44,492 nucleotides of DNA from Methylobacterium jeotgali (GCF_022179345.1 NZ_BPQR01000002.1:1-44492); one strand, 5' to 3'; counted from the stretch's first letter, positions 34,705 to 42,536 are shown. The notes: generated from the sequence alone by a model not told the origin. Translations and numbers: made by a program.

Positions 34705-35865
34705 ATGGCGGGCTTGTTCGGGGACGCGACGGCCCTCGCCCTCGGCATCTGCGCCACCCTCACGCTGATCCATCTCGCCAGCCTCGGCCTCGCCGCCCGC
34801 CGGCTCGGGCGGCAGCCTGCGCCCTCGGCCTTCCCGGCCGGCGCGCCGGTGAGCATCGTGCGGCCGGTCTGCGGGCTCGAGGCGTTCAGCGAGGAGACCC
34901 TCGGCCGCGGCTTCCGGCTCGACTATCCCGACTACGAGCTCGTGTTCTGCGTGGCCGATGCCGGCGACCCGGTGCTGCCGCTGCTGCGCCGGCTCGTGGC
35001 GCTGCACCCGGAGATCCCGGCCCGCATCCTCGTCGGCGACGAGCGGGTCAGCGACAATCCGAAGCTCAACAACTGCGTGCGCGGCTGGGAGGCGGCCCGG
35101 CACGAGTGGGTCGTGCTCGCCGATTCGAACGTCCTGATGCCGCCGGACTACCTCCAGCGCCTCCAGGCGGTGTGGCGGCCGGACACCGGCCTCGTCTGCT
35201 CGACGCCGGCCGGCGCCCGGCCGCAGGGCTTCTTCGCCGAGGTCGAGTGCGCCTTCCTCAACACCCTGCAGGCACGCTGGCAGTATGCCGGCGAGGCGCT
35301 GGGACTCGGCTTCGCCCAGGGCAAGAGCATGCTCTGGCACAAGCCGTTCCTCGAGAGCCAGGGCGGCATCCGGGCGCTCGCCGCCGAGATCGCCGAGGAT
35401 GCCGCCGCGACGAAGCTCGTGCGCGCGGCGGGCCGCCACGTCCATCTCGTCGCCCTGCCCTTCGAGCAGCCTCTGGGCCGCCGGACCCTGGCGGAGGTGT
35501 GGTCGCGTCAGCTTCGCTGGGCGCGGCTGCGGCGGGTGACCTTCCCGCTGTTCTTCGCGCCGGAGATCGGGACCGGGCTGCTGCTGCCCTTCCTGGGGGC
35601 GGGGCTGATCGCGGGGACGGGAACCGCCGCCCTCGGCCTCCTCGGCCTCGCGGCGCTCTGGTACGGGGCGGAGTACGCGCTGGCGCGGCGGGCCGGCTGG
35701 CACCGGTCGCCGCGGCTGATCCTGGCCTTCCTGGTGCGCGACGCGCTGATCCCGGCGATGTGGCTCGCGGCCTGGACGCAGAGCGCCGTGGTCTGGCGGG
35801 GCAACGCCATGGACATCCGCCCGCGCGAGGCCGGCCGGCTCCGGACGTCGGCGGAAGCCGTCTGA
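34705..35865 (+). CDS. GT21-type glycosyltransferase (ceramide glucosyltransferase/HpnI-like)
   Basis: Membrane glycosyltransferase of 386 residues. One N-terminal helix (about 5-30), then a GT-A domain with D1 VADAGD (83-88), D2 LADSN (138-142), ED at 231-232 and the QLRW motif (269-272), then three C-terminal hydrophobic segments. This order is that of ceramide glucosyltransferases and of HpnI, which adds GlcNAc to bacteriohopanetetrol; Methylobacterium makes decorated hopanoids, so HpnI is possible, but no hpn genes are nearby. ATG at 34705 has GGGAG 9 bases upstream; an alternative ATG at 34639 would add 22 residues. Convergent with tusA, 7-base gap. Confidence 0.85.
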   Translation: MAGLFGDATALALGICATLTLIHLASLGLAARRLGRQPAPSAFPAGAPVSIVRPVCGLEAFSEETLGRGFRLDYPDYELVFCVADAGDPVLPLLRRLVALHPEIPARILVGDERVSDNPKLNNCVRGWEAARHEWVVLADSNVLMPPDYLQRLQAVWRPDTGLVCSTPAGARPQGFFAEVECAFLNTLQARWQYAGEALGLGFAQGKSMLWHKPFLESQGGIRALAAEIAEDAAATKLVRAAGRHVHLVALPFEQPLGRRTLAEVWSRQLRWARLRRVTFPLFFAPEIGTGLLLPFLGAGLIAGTGTAALGLLGLAALWYGAEYALARRAGWHRSPRLILAFLVRDALIPAMWLAAWTQSAVVWRGNAMDIRPREAGRLRTSAEAV

Positions 35866-35872
35866 GACCTCC

Positions 35873-36133
35873 TCACGCGGGGCGCTCCCCGCCTCCGATC
35901 CGGAAGACCAGTACGCCGTCCTCTCCGCGCAGCGCCTCGACGGGACGGCCCTCCTCGCGGGCCAGATTGGGGATGTCGATGGCCGCCATCGGGTCGGTGC
36001 AGACGACCTCGACGGCCTGGTCGGGCGGCAGGGTCGCGAGCGCCTTGCGGGTCCGTAGCACCGGCAGGGGGCATTTCAGTCCCCGCAGGTCGAGGCGGAC
36101 CGGACCGCTGCGATCGTCGCCATCGTCGCCCAT
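35873..36133 (-). CDS. TusA-family sulfur carrier protein
   Basis: Small sulfur-transfer protein, 86 residues. The defining CPLP motif (Cys21 is the persulfide carrier) follows DLRGLK, then VVCTDPMAAIDIPNLAREEG, all typical for TusA/SirA/YeeD. It passes sulfur to tRNA thiolation or other pathways. ATG at 36133 is only 6 bases beyond a strong hairpin whose 3' arm contains the likely GGGG ribosome-binding site. No other sulfur-relay gene adjoins it. Confidence 0.93.
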   Translation of the reverse strand: MGDDGDDRSGPVRLDLRGLKCPLPVLRTRKALATLPPDQAVEVVCTDPMAAIDIPNLAREEGRPVEALRGEDGVLVFRIGGGERPA

Positions 36134-36139
36134 GAGAAA

Positions 36140-36167
36140 CCCCGCCGCCGGTGAGCCGGCGACGGGG
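36140..36167 (-). terminator. Strong hairpin between the Gly/Tyr-rich gene and tusA
   Basis: Stem of CCCCG / CGCCGG arms: 36140-36151 pairs with 36156-36167 with one mismatch and a 4-base loop. On the minus strand the stem is followed by TTTCTC, like an intrinsic terminator for the Gly/Tyr-rich gene. Because tusA begins 6 bases later and its likely Shine-Dalgarno is in the stem, it could also control tusA translation. Confidence 0.6.
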
Positions 36168-36214
36168 CTTGTAGGGTGGTTCGGCCCGCGCGTCAGGAGC
36201 GCGGACGTGCCCGA

Positions 36215-36619
36215 TCAGTAGCCGTAGTAGCCGCCGTACCCGCCGTAATAGGCCGGGGCGTAGCCGTACGCGGGGGCGTAGCCGTAGCTGTAGGCCGGGG
36301 CGTAGCCGTACCCATAGGCCGGGTAGCCGTAGCCGCCGTAGTAACCGTAGCGCGGGGCGGCGCTGGCCGCGAGGGCACCACCGATGATGCCGAGGGCGGC
36401 GCCGGCCGCGAGCGCGCCGCCGACGCCGGGGCCGCGGCGATAGCCGTAGCCGCCGTAGTAGCCGCGACGCCAGCCGACGTTCTCGACGGTGGCCGAGGGG
36501 CCGCCGACCTGAGCCGAGGACAGCGCGGGAAGCGGGGCGGCCTGGGCGGCGGTGAAGCTGCCGGCGGAGAGGCCGAGGGCGGTGGTGCCGGCCAGCACGG
36601 TGGACAGGATGCGGGACAT
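36215..36619 (-). CDS. Exported Gly/Tyr/Ala-rich low-complexity protein
   Basis: A 134-residue protein with a signal peptide (cleavage expected after AAQA, about residue 27). After about 25 ordinary residues, the remainder is built from GYGYAPAY/GGYGGYYG-type repeats, with a hydrophobic Gly/Ala-rich stretch (GALAAGAALGIIGGALAASAA) between two Tyr-rich halves. Similar short exported GYR-rich proteins are common in Methylobacterium and Bradyrhizobium and lack assigned function; envelope association is likely. ATG at 36619 has an excellent AAGGAG Shine-Dalgarno. A perfect EcfG-type promoter match lies 40-65 bases upstream, suggesting stress induction. Confidence 0.85.
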   Translation of the reverse strand: MSRILSTVLAGTTALGLSAGSFTAAQAAPLPALSSAQVGGPSATVENVGWRRGYYGGYGYRRGPGVGGALAAGAALGIIGGALAASAAPRYGYYGGYGYPAYGYGYAPAYSYGYAPAYGYAPAYYGGYGGYYGY

Positions 36620-36657
36620 GCCTGCAATCTCCTTGATCGATCTCGTCACGCCGTAGG

Positions 36658-36682
36658 AACGGCGAAGGTCGATTTCCGTTCC
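36658..36682 (-). promoter_or_regulatory. Putative EcfG general-stress promoter of the Gly/Tyr-rich gene
   Basis: Minus strand: GGAAC (36682-36678), 16 bases, CGTT (36661-36658). Both elements and the spacing match the EcfG consensus exactly. It lies 39 bases upstream of the ATG at 36619, with the AAGGAG ribosome-binding site in between. Confidence 0.65.
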
Positions 36683-36743
36683 AAGAGATGCGCCCGCTGG
36701 AGCGTCGTGACAGTGCGCGTCCGCACTCGCCCCGCTTCGATCG

Positions 36744-38111
36744 TCAGAAGGTCTGCGTTCCGAAGACCGGGTTGATGCAGCGCCGCCAGGGGCCATCGAA
36801 CTCCGCGAGCAGAACCTCGGCATGGGTCCGGCCCGAGGCGACGATGGCCTCGAGCGGCTGCAGGTAGACCGACTCGTCGCGGCCGAGCCCGTCGCGCCGG
36901 GCGCGGGCCTGGAGGCCCCGGCGGGCGATGGCGAGCGCCTCCGCCGCGACGGCGCCGAGGCTGCGCCCGTCGACCGTGGTGGCGAGCCCCAGCCGCGGCG
37001 CGGTGGCGCGCAGAGCCTCCCGCTCCGCCTCGTCCCACTCGGCCACGAGGGCGAGTGCCGCGTCGAGGGCGCCGTCGTCGTAGAGGATGCCCGTCCAGAA
37101 GGCGGCCTGCGCCGCGATCATCGCCGGGTCTCCGACATCGGCGCCGCGCATCTCCAGGAAGCGCTTTAGGCGCACCTCGGGGAAGACGGTGGAGGCGTGG
37201 TTCGCCCAGTCCGAGACCGTGGCCCGCTCGCCGGGAAGCTGCGGCAGGCGGCCGTCCATCAGGTCGCGGAAGGAGGCGCCGCTGACGTCGTGATAGGTGT
37301 CGCCGCGCTTCACGAAGTACATCGGCACGTCGAGCAGCCACTCGGCATAGGCCTCGTAGCCGAAGCCTGGCGCGAAGGCCTGGGGGAGCATGCCCGTACG
37401 GTCGGCGTCCGTGTCCCGCCAGATCTCCGAGCGGCGGGAAAGGAAGCCGTTGGGCTTGCCGTCCGTGAAGGGGGAGTTCGCGAAGAGCGCCGTGGCGACG
37501 GGCTGGAGCGCCAGAGAGGCGCGCATCTTGCGCACCATGTCGGCCTCCGAGCAGAAATCCATGTTCACCTGCACGGTGGCCGTGCGCAACATCATGTCGA
37601 GGCCGAGGCTGCCGACCTTCGGCATGTAGCCGGCCATGATGCGGTAGCGGCTCTTGGGCATGACCGGCGTCTGGTCGCGCCGCCATTTCGGGCTCATGCC
37701 GAGGGTGAGGAAGCCGATGCCGAGCGGCCCTGCCACCCGTCCGGTCGCGGCGAGATGCGCCTCAAGCTCGGCGACGGTGGCGTGGACGTCCGGCAGCGGC
37801 GCCCCGGAGAGCTCGAACTGGCCGCCGGGCTCGATCGAGATCGCCCCACCCTCGTCGGAGGCGAGCCCGATGATGTTGCCGGCATCCTCGATGGGAGCCC
37901 AGCCGGTCTCGCGGCCGAGCCCTTCCAGCAGGGCGCGCACGCCCCCGTCGCCCTCGTAGGGCACCGGGGCGTTGCCCTCGCGGTAGAAGGGAATCTTTTC
38001 GTGCTCGGTGCCGATGGCGAAGCGCTCGCGCGGCTTCTCCCCGGCCGCGAACCAGGCGATCAGCTCGTCGCGCGAGGTCAGCGGGGTCGTGTCGGACGTA
38101 TCGCGCGCCAT
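36744..38111 (-). CDS. gshA: Glutamate-cysteine ligase, class II (GCS2 type)
   Basis: First enzyme of glutathione synthesis: ATP-dependent ligation of Glu and Cys. The 455-residue length and motifs are those of the alphaproteobacterial/plant type: RFAIGTEHEKIPF, SIEPGGQFELSG, GMSPKWRRDQTPVMPKSRY, ATVQVNMDFCSE, FANSPFTDGKPNG and FGYEAYAEWLLDVPMYFV. ATG at 38111; the reading frame stays open for over 1 kb upstream across rsmE but that part is a shadow. Lies downstream of rsmE on the same strand with a 266-base spacer. That glutathione is made here matters, because it shows the mycothiol-like genes at 9-18 kb do not supply the main thiol. Confidence 0.95.
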   Translation of the reverse strand: MARDTSDTTPLTSRDELIAWFAAGEKPRERFAIGTEHEKIPFYREGNAPVPYEGDGGVRALLEGLGRETGWAPIEDAGNIIGLASDEGGAISIEPGGQFELSGAPLPDVHATVAELEAHLAATGRVAGPLGIGFLTLGMSPKWRRDQTPVMPKSRYRIMAGYMPKVGSLGLDMMLRTATVQVNMDFCSEADMVRKMRASLALQPVATALFANSPFTDGKPNGFLSRRSEIWRDTDADRTGMLPQAFAPGFGYEAYAEWLLDVPMYFVKRGDTYHDVSGASFRDLMDGRLPQLPGERATVSDWANHASTVFPEVRLKRFLEMRGADVGDPAMIAAQAAFWTGILYDDGALDAALALVAEWDEAEREALRATAPRLGLATTVDGRSLGAVAAEALAIARRGLQARARRDGLGRDESVYLQPLEAIVASGRTHAEVLLAEFDGPWRRCINPVFGTQTF

Positions 38112-38299
38112 GCGCAGCCTCGCCGTGCGGTCAATCAGGATCGGGCGCCGCCGGCCGCCCGCCGAGGCCGCATCCGGCGAGGATCGGGTCCCGACGGATG
38201 CCGTCCGCTCCGGGTGCTTCCGGAGAGGCGGACGGCGCCTCTTAGTCGAGGGCGTGGTCGCCCACAACGTGCCGGATGCACCCCTCCCCTGCGGCGAAA

Positions 38300-38313
38300 C
38301 CCGCCGCTGCGGG
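38300..38313 (-). terminator. Possible weak terminator after rsmE
   Basis: CCCGC (38300-38304) and GCGGG (38309-38313) form a 5-bp stem; on the minus strand it is followed by TTTC. It lies about 65 bases past the rsmE stop, in the 266-base spacer before gshA, where I see no gene. Short stem, so low confidence. Confidence 0.25.
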
Positions 38314-38377
38314 CGCGCGGGGCAGCGGATCGGAACGATGGCGCGGGATGTGCGGCGGCACACACCGCACGGGAACC

Positions 38378-39130
38378 TCAGCGCCCATCGCCGAGCACCG
38401 CCTGCACGAGGGCGAGCACCACCACGGCGGCGGTGTCGGCGCGCAGGATGCGCGGCCCGAGCGAGAGCGCCACCGTGTTCGGCCGGGCGGCGATGGTCTC
38501 CCGCTCCTCCGGGGCGAAGCCGCCCTCGGGGCCGACGAGCACCCCGAGCGGGGGCGCCTCGCCGTTCCCCGCGGCGGCGCGCAGCGCCGCCACGGGGTCG
38601 GAGACCGGCGCGTCCTCGTCGCAGAACACCAGGAGCCGCTCGGGCTCGATCGCGTCGAGGGCGACGGGCAGGCGTTCGGGCTCGGCCACCTCCGGCACGG
38701 CAAGGATGCCGCACTGCTCGGCCGCCTCGACCGCGTTGGCGCGCAGGCGCTCGACGTTCACCCGCTCGCCCTGCGTGTAGCGGGTGATGACGGGGCGGAT
38801 CTGGCCTGCGCCCATCTCCACCGCCTTCTGGGCGAGGTAGTCGAGCCGGGCGCTCTTCAGCGGTGCGAACAGGTAGTGGAGGTCCGGCAGCGGCGTCTGC
38901 GGGCGCGTCCGCTCGGCGACGACGAGATCCGCGCTCTTGCGGCCGGTGGCGGCGAGCGTCGCCCGCCATTCCCCCTGCCGGCCGTTGAAGAGGAGCACCG
39001 GATCGTCGGGCCCCCGGCGCAGGACGTTGAGGAGGTAGTTCGCCTGCGCCCGCTCCAGAGGCAGGCGCAGGCCCGCCGCGAGGTCGTGCGTCACATGCAG
39101 GCGCGGCGCGGTGAAATCGTAGGCGGCCAT
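38378..39130 (-). CDS. rsmE: 16S rRNA (uracil(1498)-N3)-methyltransferase RsmE
   Basis: SPOUT-fold methyltransferase, 250 residues, that methylates U1498 of 16S rRNA. Motifs: PRLHVTHDL at the PUA-like start, NYLLNVLRRGPDDPVLLFNG, QKAVEMGAGQIRPVITRYTQ, and the knotted SAM site LVGPEGGFAPEE with LGPRILRADTA at the end. ATG at 39130 gives MAAYDF, a typical N-terminus; a start 12 codons upstream is possible. The neighbourhood ubiA, small exported protein, rsmE, gshA is a familiar Methylobacterium order as I recall it. Confidence 0.95.
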   Translation of the reverse strand: MAAYDFTAPRLHVTHDLAAGLRLPLERAQANYLLNVLRRGPDDPVLLFNGRQGEWRATLAATGRKSADLVVAERTRPQTPLPDLHYLFAPLKSARLDYLAQKAVEMGAGQIRPVITRYTQGERVNVERLRANAVEAAEQCGILAVPEVAEPERLPVALDAIEPERLLVFCDEDAPVSDPVAALRAAAGNGEAPPLGVLVGPEGGFAPEERETIAARPNTVALSLGPRILRADTAAVVVLALVQAVLGDGR

Positions 39131-39382
39131 GCCCCTGGAGGTGCCGCCGGCTCCCGTCCCTGTCAACGCGGGGATCGGGGCGGCCCGGACGGGGTGTTGC
39201 GCGGATGCGACGGCGCCGCGATTTCCCCCCGTTCCCCACCGGCATCGTCACGGGGCGCTTTGCGGTTCGATTGGCGCCACATTCCTATGAATAACGCAGG
39301 TTGAACGAGCGCGGCGCCGGCCGGGCCGTTGCGAAAGCGAGGGGCGAGGTCCGATCCGCCCGGGTGCGAGGGAGACGAGGCT

Positions 39383-39877
39383 ATGGGCCAGGGTATGGGA
39401 TCACGCAGCAGGCTCACGCGGATCGCCGCCGCCGTCGCGGGCGGCCTCGTCGGCGCGACGCTCCTGCACACCGCCGCCTTCGCGCAGAACGCCGAGTGCG
39501 GCGAGATCCAGAAGACCCTCGAGGAGCGCAAGAACCTCGTCGCCAAGGCGAACGCCGCCTCGAACTCCAAGAAGAAGATGACGCCCCAGGAGGCCTGCGC
39601 CCTCTTCGGCAAGCTCCAGTCGAACGGTGCCTCCGGGCTGAAGTGGATCGCCGCCAACAAGGACTGGTGCTCGATCCCCGATTCCTTCGCGCAGGGCTTC
39701 AAGGCCGATCACGAGAAGGTCGGCGGCATCCGCGCCAAGGTCTGCCAGGTCGCCGCCCAGGCCACCAAGATGGAGGCGCAGGCCCGCGCCCAGGCCCAGA
39801 ACGGCGGCGGAAGCGGCGGCCTTCTCGGAGGCCCCGGCCTGACGGGCCAGTTCCGGATGCCCCAGGGCGCCCTCTGA
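39383..39877 (+). CDS. Small exported Cys-containing conserved protein
   Basis: Unrecognised function. The 164-residue product has an Arg-rich start, a signal peptide (VAGGLVGATLLHTAAFA, cleavage before QNAEC) and a mature helical domain with four Cys (AEC, EAC, DWC, KVC) that could form two disulfides. The C-terminus is Gly/Gln-rich. Similar proteins occur across Hyphomicrobiales next to ubiA and rsmE. ATG at 39383 has GGGAGACGAGG just upstream; the earlier in-frame ATG at 39329 would weaken the signal peptide. Co-directional with ubiA, which starts 57 bases after its stop. Confidence 0.8.
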   Translation: MGQGMGSRSRLTRIAAAVAGGLVGATLLHTAAFAQNAECGEIQKTLEERKNLVAKANAASNSKKKMTPQEACALFGKLQSNGASGLKWIAANKDWCSIPDSFAQGFKADHEKVGGIRAKVCQVAAQATKMEAQARAQAQNGGGSGGLLGGPGLTGQFRMPQGAL

Positions 39878-39934
39878 GGCTCTCCTGAGCGTCGTTCTCG
39901 CCCCGTTGCCGATCCCGCGATCCGGCCGCTCCTC

Positions 39935-40888
39935 GTGAGCGGGCCGGCGCCGGACGGCCGCGTCTCGGACGCGGTGGCGGGGCACTGGGCCGACCGCGCG
40001 ACGCCGCGCAGCCTGCGGCCCTATCTGCGCCTCGCCCGCATCGAGCGCCCGATCGGCTGGTGGCTGCTGCTGTTGCCCTGCTGGTGGTCCGCGGCGCTCG
40101 CCGCCATCGCGGCCGGCGCGCCCACTCCGAACCTCGCCCATCTCGCGCTGTTCCTCGTCGGCGCGGTCGCCATGCGCGGGGCCGGCTCGACCTACAACGA
40201 CATCGCCGACCGCGACCTCGACGCGCGGGTCGAGCGCACGCGCTCGCGCCCCCTGCCCTCCGGACAGGTCGGCACGCGGGCGGCGGCCGTCTTCCTCGTG
40301 CTCCAGGCGCTCGTCGGCCTTCTCGTGCTGCTGCAGTTCAACGGGACGGCGATTCTCGTCGGCCTCGGCTCGCTGGTTCCGGTGGCGGTCTACCCGTTCA
40401 TGAAGCGGGTGATGCCGGTGCCGCAGCTCGTGCTGGGCCTCGCCTTCGGCTGGGGCGCGCTGATGGGCTGGGTCGCCGTGTTCGGACGGCTCGATGCCGC
40501 GCCGATCCTGCTCTACGCCGGCACCATCGCCTGGATCGTCGGGTACGACACCATCTACGCGGTGCAGGACATCGAGGACGACGAGATCGCCGGCATCCGC
40601 TCGTCGGCCCGGTTCTTCGGGGAGCGGCTGCGTCTGGCTGTGGGCGCCTGCTACGGGCTCTGCGTCGCTCTGGTCGGGCTGTCGATCGCCGCCGCCGGGG
40701 GTGGTCCCGCGGCCTATCTCGGCCTCGCGGGCTTCGCCGCGCATCTCGGCCGGCAGGTGCTGCGCCTGCGCGAGCGCGACGGGGCGGGGGCGCTGGCCCT
40801 GTTCCGCTCGAATCGCGGGGCGGGCCTGATCCTGTTCGCGGGTCTCGTGCTCGACGCCGCGCTGAGAGCCTGGGTCGGCCGCGCCTGA
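39935..40888 (+). CDS. ubiA: 4-hydroxybenzoate polyprenyltransferase UbiA
   Basis: Integral membrane prenyltransferase, 317 residues, that attaches the polyprenyl tail to 4-hydroxybenzoate in ubiquinone synthesis. The two Asp-rich, Mg-diphosphate-binding motifs are present: NDIADRDLD and YAVQDIEDDEIAG; eight or nine hydrophobic helices surround them. LRLARIERPIGWWLLLLPCWW is the typical start of helix 1. GTG at 39935. Its stop codon forms one arm of a short palindrome with the stop of the convergent next gene. Confidence 0.95.
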   Translation: MSGPAPDGRVSDAVAGHWADRATPRSLRPYLRLARIERPIGWWLLLLPCWWSAALAAIAAGAPTPNLAHLALFLVGAVAMRGAGSTYNDIADRDLDARVERTRSRPLPSGQVGTRAAAVFLVLQALVGLLVLLQFNGTAILVGLGSLVPVAVYPFMKRVMPVPQLVLGLAFGWGALMGWVAVFGRLDAAPILLYAGTIAWIVGYDTIYAVQDIEDDEIAGIRSSARFFGERLRLAVGACYGLCVALVGLSIAAAGGGPAAYLGLAGFAAHLGRQVLRLRERDGAGALALFRSNRGAGLILFAGLVLDAALRAWVGRA

Positions 40889-40897
40889 TCGCTCAGG
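40884..40897. repeat. Palindrome made of two facing stop codons
   Basis: CCTGA-TCGC-TCAGG: the TGA of ubiA and the reverse-strand TGA of the next gene are mirror images with a 4-base spacer. Short, but may fold in both transcripts. Confidence 0.4.
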
Positions 40898-41393
40898 AGC
40901 GGGCGATGATCTCGTTCTCGTCGCGGTGAATCTGCGGGCGGGCCGGCAGGCGGCCGGTCTTGCGGCGGGTGAGGAAGCGCGGGCGGCGCTCGCCGAGCGA
41001 GCCGTGGCGGCGGCGGATGCGGGTGGTGCCGAGGGCCAGCCGGCCGATCTGACGGGAGACCAGCGACAGGCCGCCCTCCTCCCGCTGGATCATGCGGGGC
41101 AGGCCAGTCTTGCCCGAGAGGTCGCGCCACACCGCCACGACCTCCTCCTCGCAGAAGGGCCCGAGCCGGGCGATCACGGAGCCGTCCTCGCCGGTGAGGA
41201 GCAGCGCGAAGCGATCCTCGCCGCAGGCCTCGGCCTCGTCGGTGGCGAAGGCGAGCGCCACGCCGGCGCAACGCTCGGTGCCGGTGCCGTAGACCGGCAG
41301 GGCGGAGGCGCCGAACGCGAAGTCGAACGCCGGCACGCCGTCCTGTCGAAGGTCGTTCTGCGGGGTCGCGCTCATGATGCTTTCGGTATTCAT
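40893..41393 (-). CDS. Conserved hypothetical protein, possibly DUF6101
   Basis: A basic protein of about 166 residues, no signal peptide or membrane helix. The N-terminal half is mixed alpha/beta (CAGVALAFATDEAEACGEDRFALLLTGEDG), and the C-terminal 50 residues are Arg-rich (TTRIRRRHGSLGERRPRFLTRRKTGRL), suggesting nucleic-acid or membrane-surface contact. It resembles the Hyphomicrobiales family I recall as DUF6101, but I cannot confirm it. Start uncertain: ATG at 41393 or 41375; a longer frame begins at 41459. A perfect 7-bp-arm inverted repeat lies just upstream (41412-41428). Confidence 0.65.
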   Translation of the reverse strand: MNTESIMSATPQNDLRQDGVPAFDFAFGASALPVYGTGTERCAGVALAFATDEAEACGEDRFALLLTGEDGSVIARLGPFCEEEVVAVWRDLSGKTGLPRMIQREEGGLSLVSRQIGRLALGTTRIRRRHGSLGERRPRFLTRRKTGRLPARPQIHRDENEIIARS

Positions 41394-41722
41394 CTGTCCG
41401 ATGCCCTGTCGCAAGAGGCGACCTCTTGTGGGCCGCTCGTCGTCCCAAGCAAAATGCATCGGCTCTCACTGTCTCGACCTTAAGCGGCAGCGTTAAGCGA
41501 TCGTCGCCGGGGCCTAAACGATTCGAATGCTCAACGGATCATTGTCGCGCGCTGCGCCGGCTCGCGAATCTCCTGAAAGATCACGGTGTTCGCCGCCGCT
41601 TGTGGGCGGCCCGGGCGGGCCGTAGAACGGGTGTCGCGGTCGCGCGATCCCGCCTCCGCCGCGTCCTTCGATCCCCTGTCGCCCCGCAGCGCGCCCTCCG
41701 GGCCCGCCGAGGTAGAGCCTCG
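41394..41722. other. Divergent intergenic region
   Basis: 329 bases between the DUF6101-like gene and the inositol-monophosphatase-family gene. Contents: inverted repeat CAAGAGG-CGA-CCTCTTG (41412-41428) and a direct repeat TTAAGCG at 41480-41486 and 41493-41499. No gene is supportable, and no EcfG-type site was found here. Promoters for both genes presumably lie here. Confidence 0.5.
41412..41428. repeat. Perfect inverted repeat upstream of the DUF6101-like gene
   Basis: CAAGAGG (41412-41418), CGA, CCTCTTG (41422-41428). A 17-base dyad with a 3-base centre about 20 bases before the gene start; it could bind a dimeric regulator or fold in the leader RNA. Confidence 0.45.
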
Positions 41723-42526
41723 ATGTCCGAGCCCATCACCGCAGCGGCCGCGCGGGCCCTGCTCCCGGCGGTTCTTGAGGTGGTCGATGCCGCTTCCGGC
41801 ATCGCCCTGCCCTACTTCCGGCGCGGCGAGCAGACCACGGCCCGCGTCTGGTCGAAGGCCGGCGGCTCGCCGGTGACGGAGGCCGACGTCGAGGTCGACG
41901 CCTTTCTCAAGGTCCGCCTCAGCGAGCTCGTGCCCCAGGCCGGATGGCTCTCGGAGGAGACCCGCGACGATCCCGACCGGCTGTCGCGGGACACGGTCTG
42001 GATCGTCGATCCGATCGACGGCACCCGCGCCTTCCTGTCCGGAAACCCGGATTGGTCGATCGCGGTGGCCCTGCTCTCGGGCGGCGAGCCGGTGCTGGGC
42101 ATCGTCGCGGCGCCGGCTCTCGGCCGCGTCTACGCGGCGGCGGCCGGCGGCGGTGCCTACTGCGACGCGGCGCGGATCCATGCGTTCACGCGCGTGGAGC
42201 TTGCCGGGGCGCGGGTCACGGGGCCGAAGCCGATGATCGAGAGGCTCGCCCGCAGCGCGGACGGGCTCGAGACGATCCCGCGCGTCCCCTCCCTGGCGCT
42301 GCGCATCGTGCGGGTGGCCGAGGGACTGATCGATGTCGGGCTCGTCTCGACGGATTCCCGCGACTGGGATCTGGCGGGTGCCGATCTGATCCTGCGGGAG
42401 GCCGGAGGGGTGCTATGCGACCTCTCGGGAGAGGCGGCCCGCTACAACAGGCCGCGGCCGATCCACGGCGAGCTGGCGGCGATGCCCGCGACCCTGGTCG
42501 GGCCGGTTCTCGCCGCCCTCGCCTGA
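41723..42526 (+). CDS. Inositol-monophosphatase-family enzyme, CysQ/BPNT-like
   Basis: Mg-dependent phosphatase of 267 residues. Metal-site motifs: EADVEVD (Asp), LSEET (Glu78-Glu79), DPIDGTRAFLSG (Asp96, Asp99) and WDLAGADLILREAGG near the C-terminus. The DGTxxF(L)xGxPxWSxxVAL form fits both CysQ (3'-phosphoadenosine 5'-phosphate nucleotidase) and inositol or histidinol monophosphatases. Given ino1 in the same window it could serve inositol-3-phosphate, but it is 24 kb away and such enzymes are widespread. ATG at 41723 follows GAGGTAGAG. Its stop forms a palindrome with the next convergent stop. Confidence 0.88.
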   Translation: MSEPITAAAARALLPAVLEVVDAASGIALPYFRRGEQTTARVWSKAGGSPVTEADVEVDAFLKVRLSELVPQAGWLSEETRDDPDRLSRDTVWIVDPIDGTRAFLSGNPDWSIAVALLSGGEPVLGIVAAPALGRVYAAAAGGGAYCDAARIHAFTRVELAGARVTGPKPMIERLARSADGLETIPRVPSLALRIVRVAEGLIDVGLVSTDSRDWDLAGADLILREAGGVLCDLSGEAARYNRPRPIHGELAAMPATLVGPVLAALA

Positions 42527-42536
42527 GCGGTCAGGC
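42521..42536. repeat. Palindrome made of two facing stop codons
   Basis: GCCTGA-GCGG-TCAGGC: the TGA of the phosphatase gene and the TGA of the convergent small ORF form perfect 6-bp arms with a 4-base loop. Confidence 0.4.

Noticed and set aside
38112..39251. Upstream extension of the gshA frame through rsmE
   Set aside because: Translation there is Arg/Pro-rich and out of frame with the clear RsmE protein; gshA starts at 38111.
41480..41496. CtrA binding site (TTAA-N9-TTAA)
   Set aside because: The CtrA consensus has a 7-base spacer; here it is 9.
41723..42526. Dedicated inositol monophosphatase for the ino1 pathway
   Set aside because: The family signature fits CysQ/histidinol-phosphatase relatives equally well and the gene is 24 kb from ino1, so no link is claimed.
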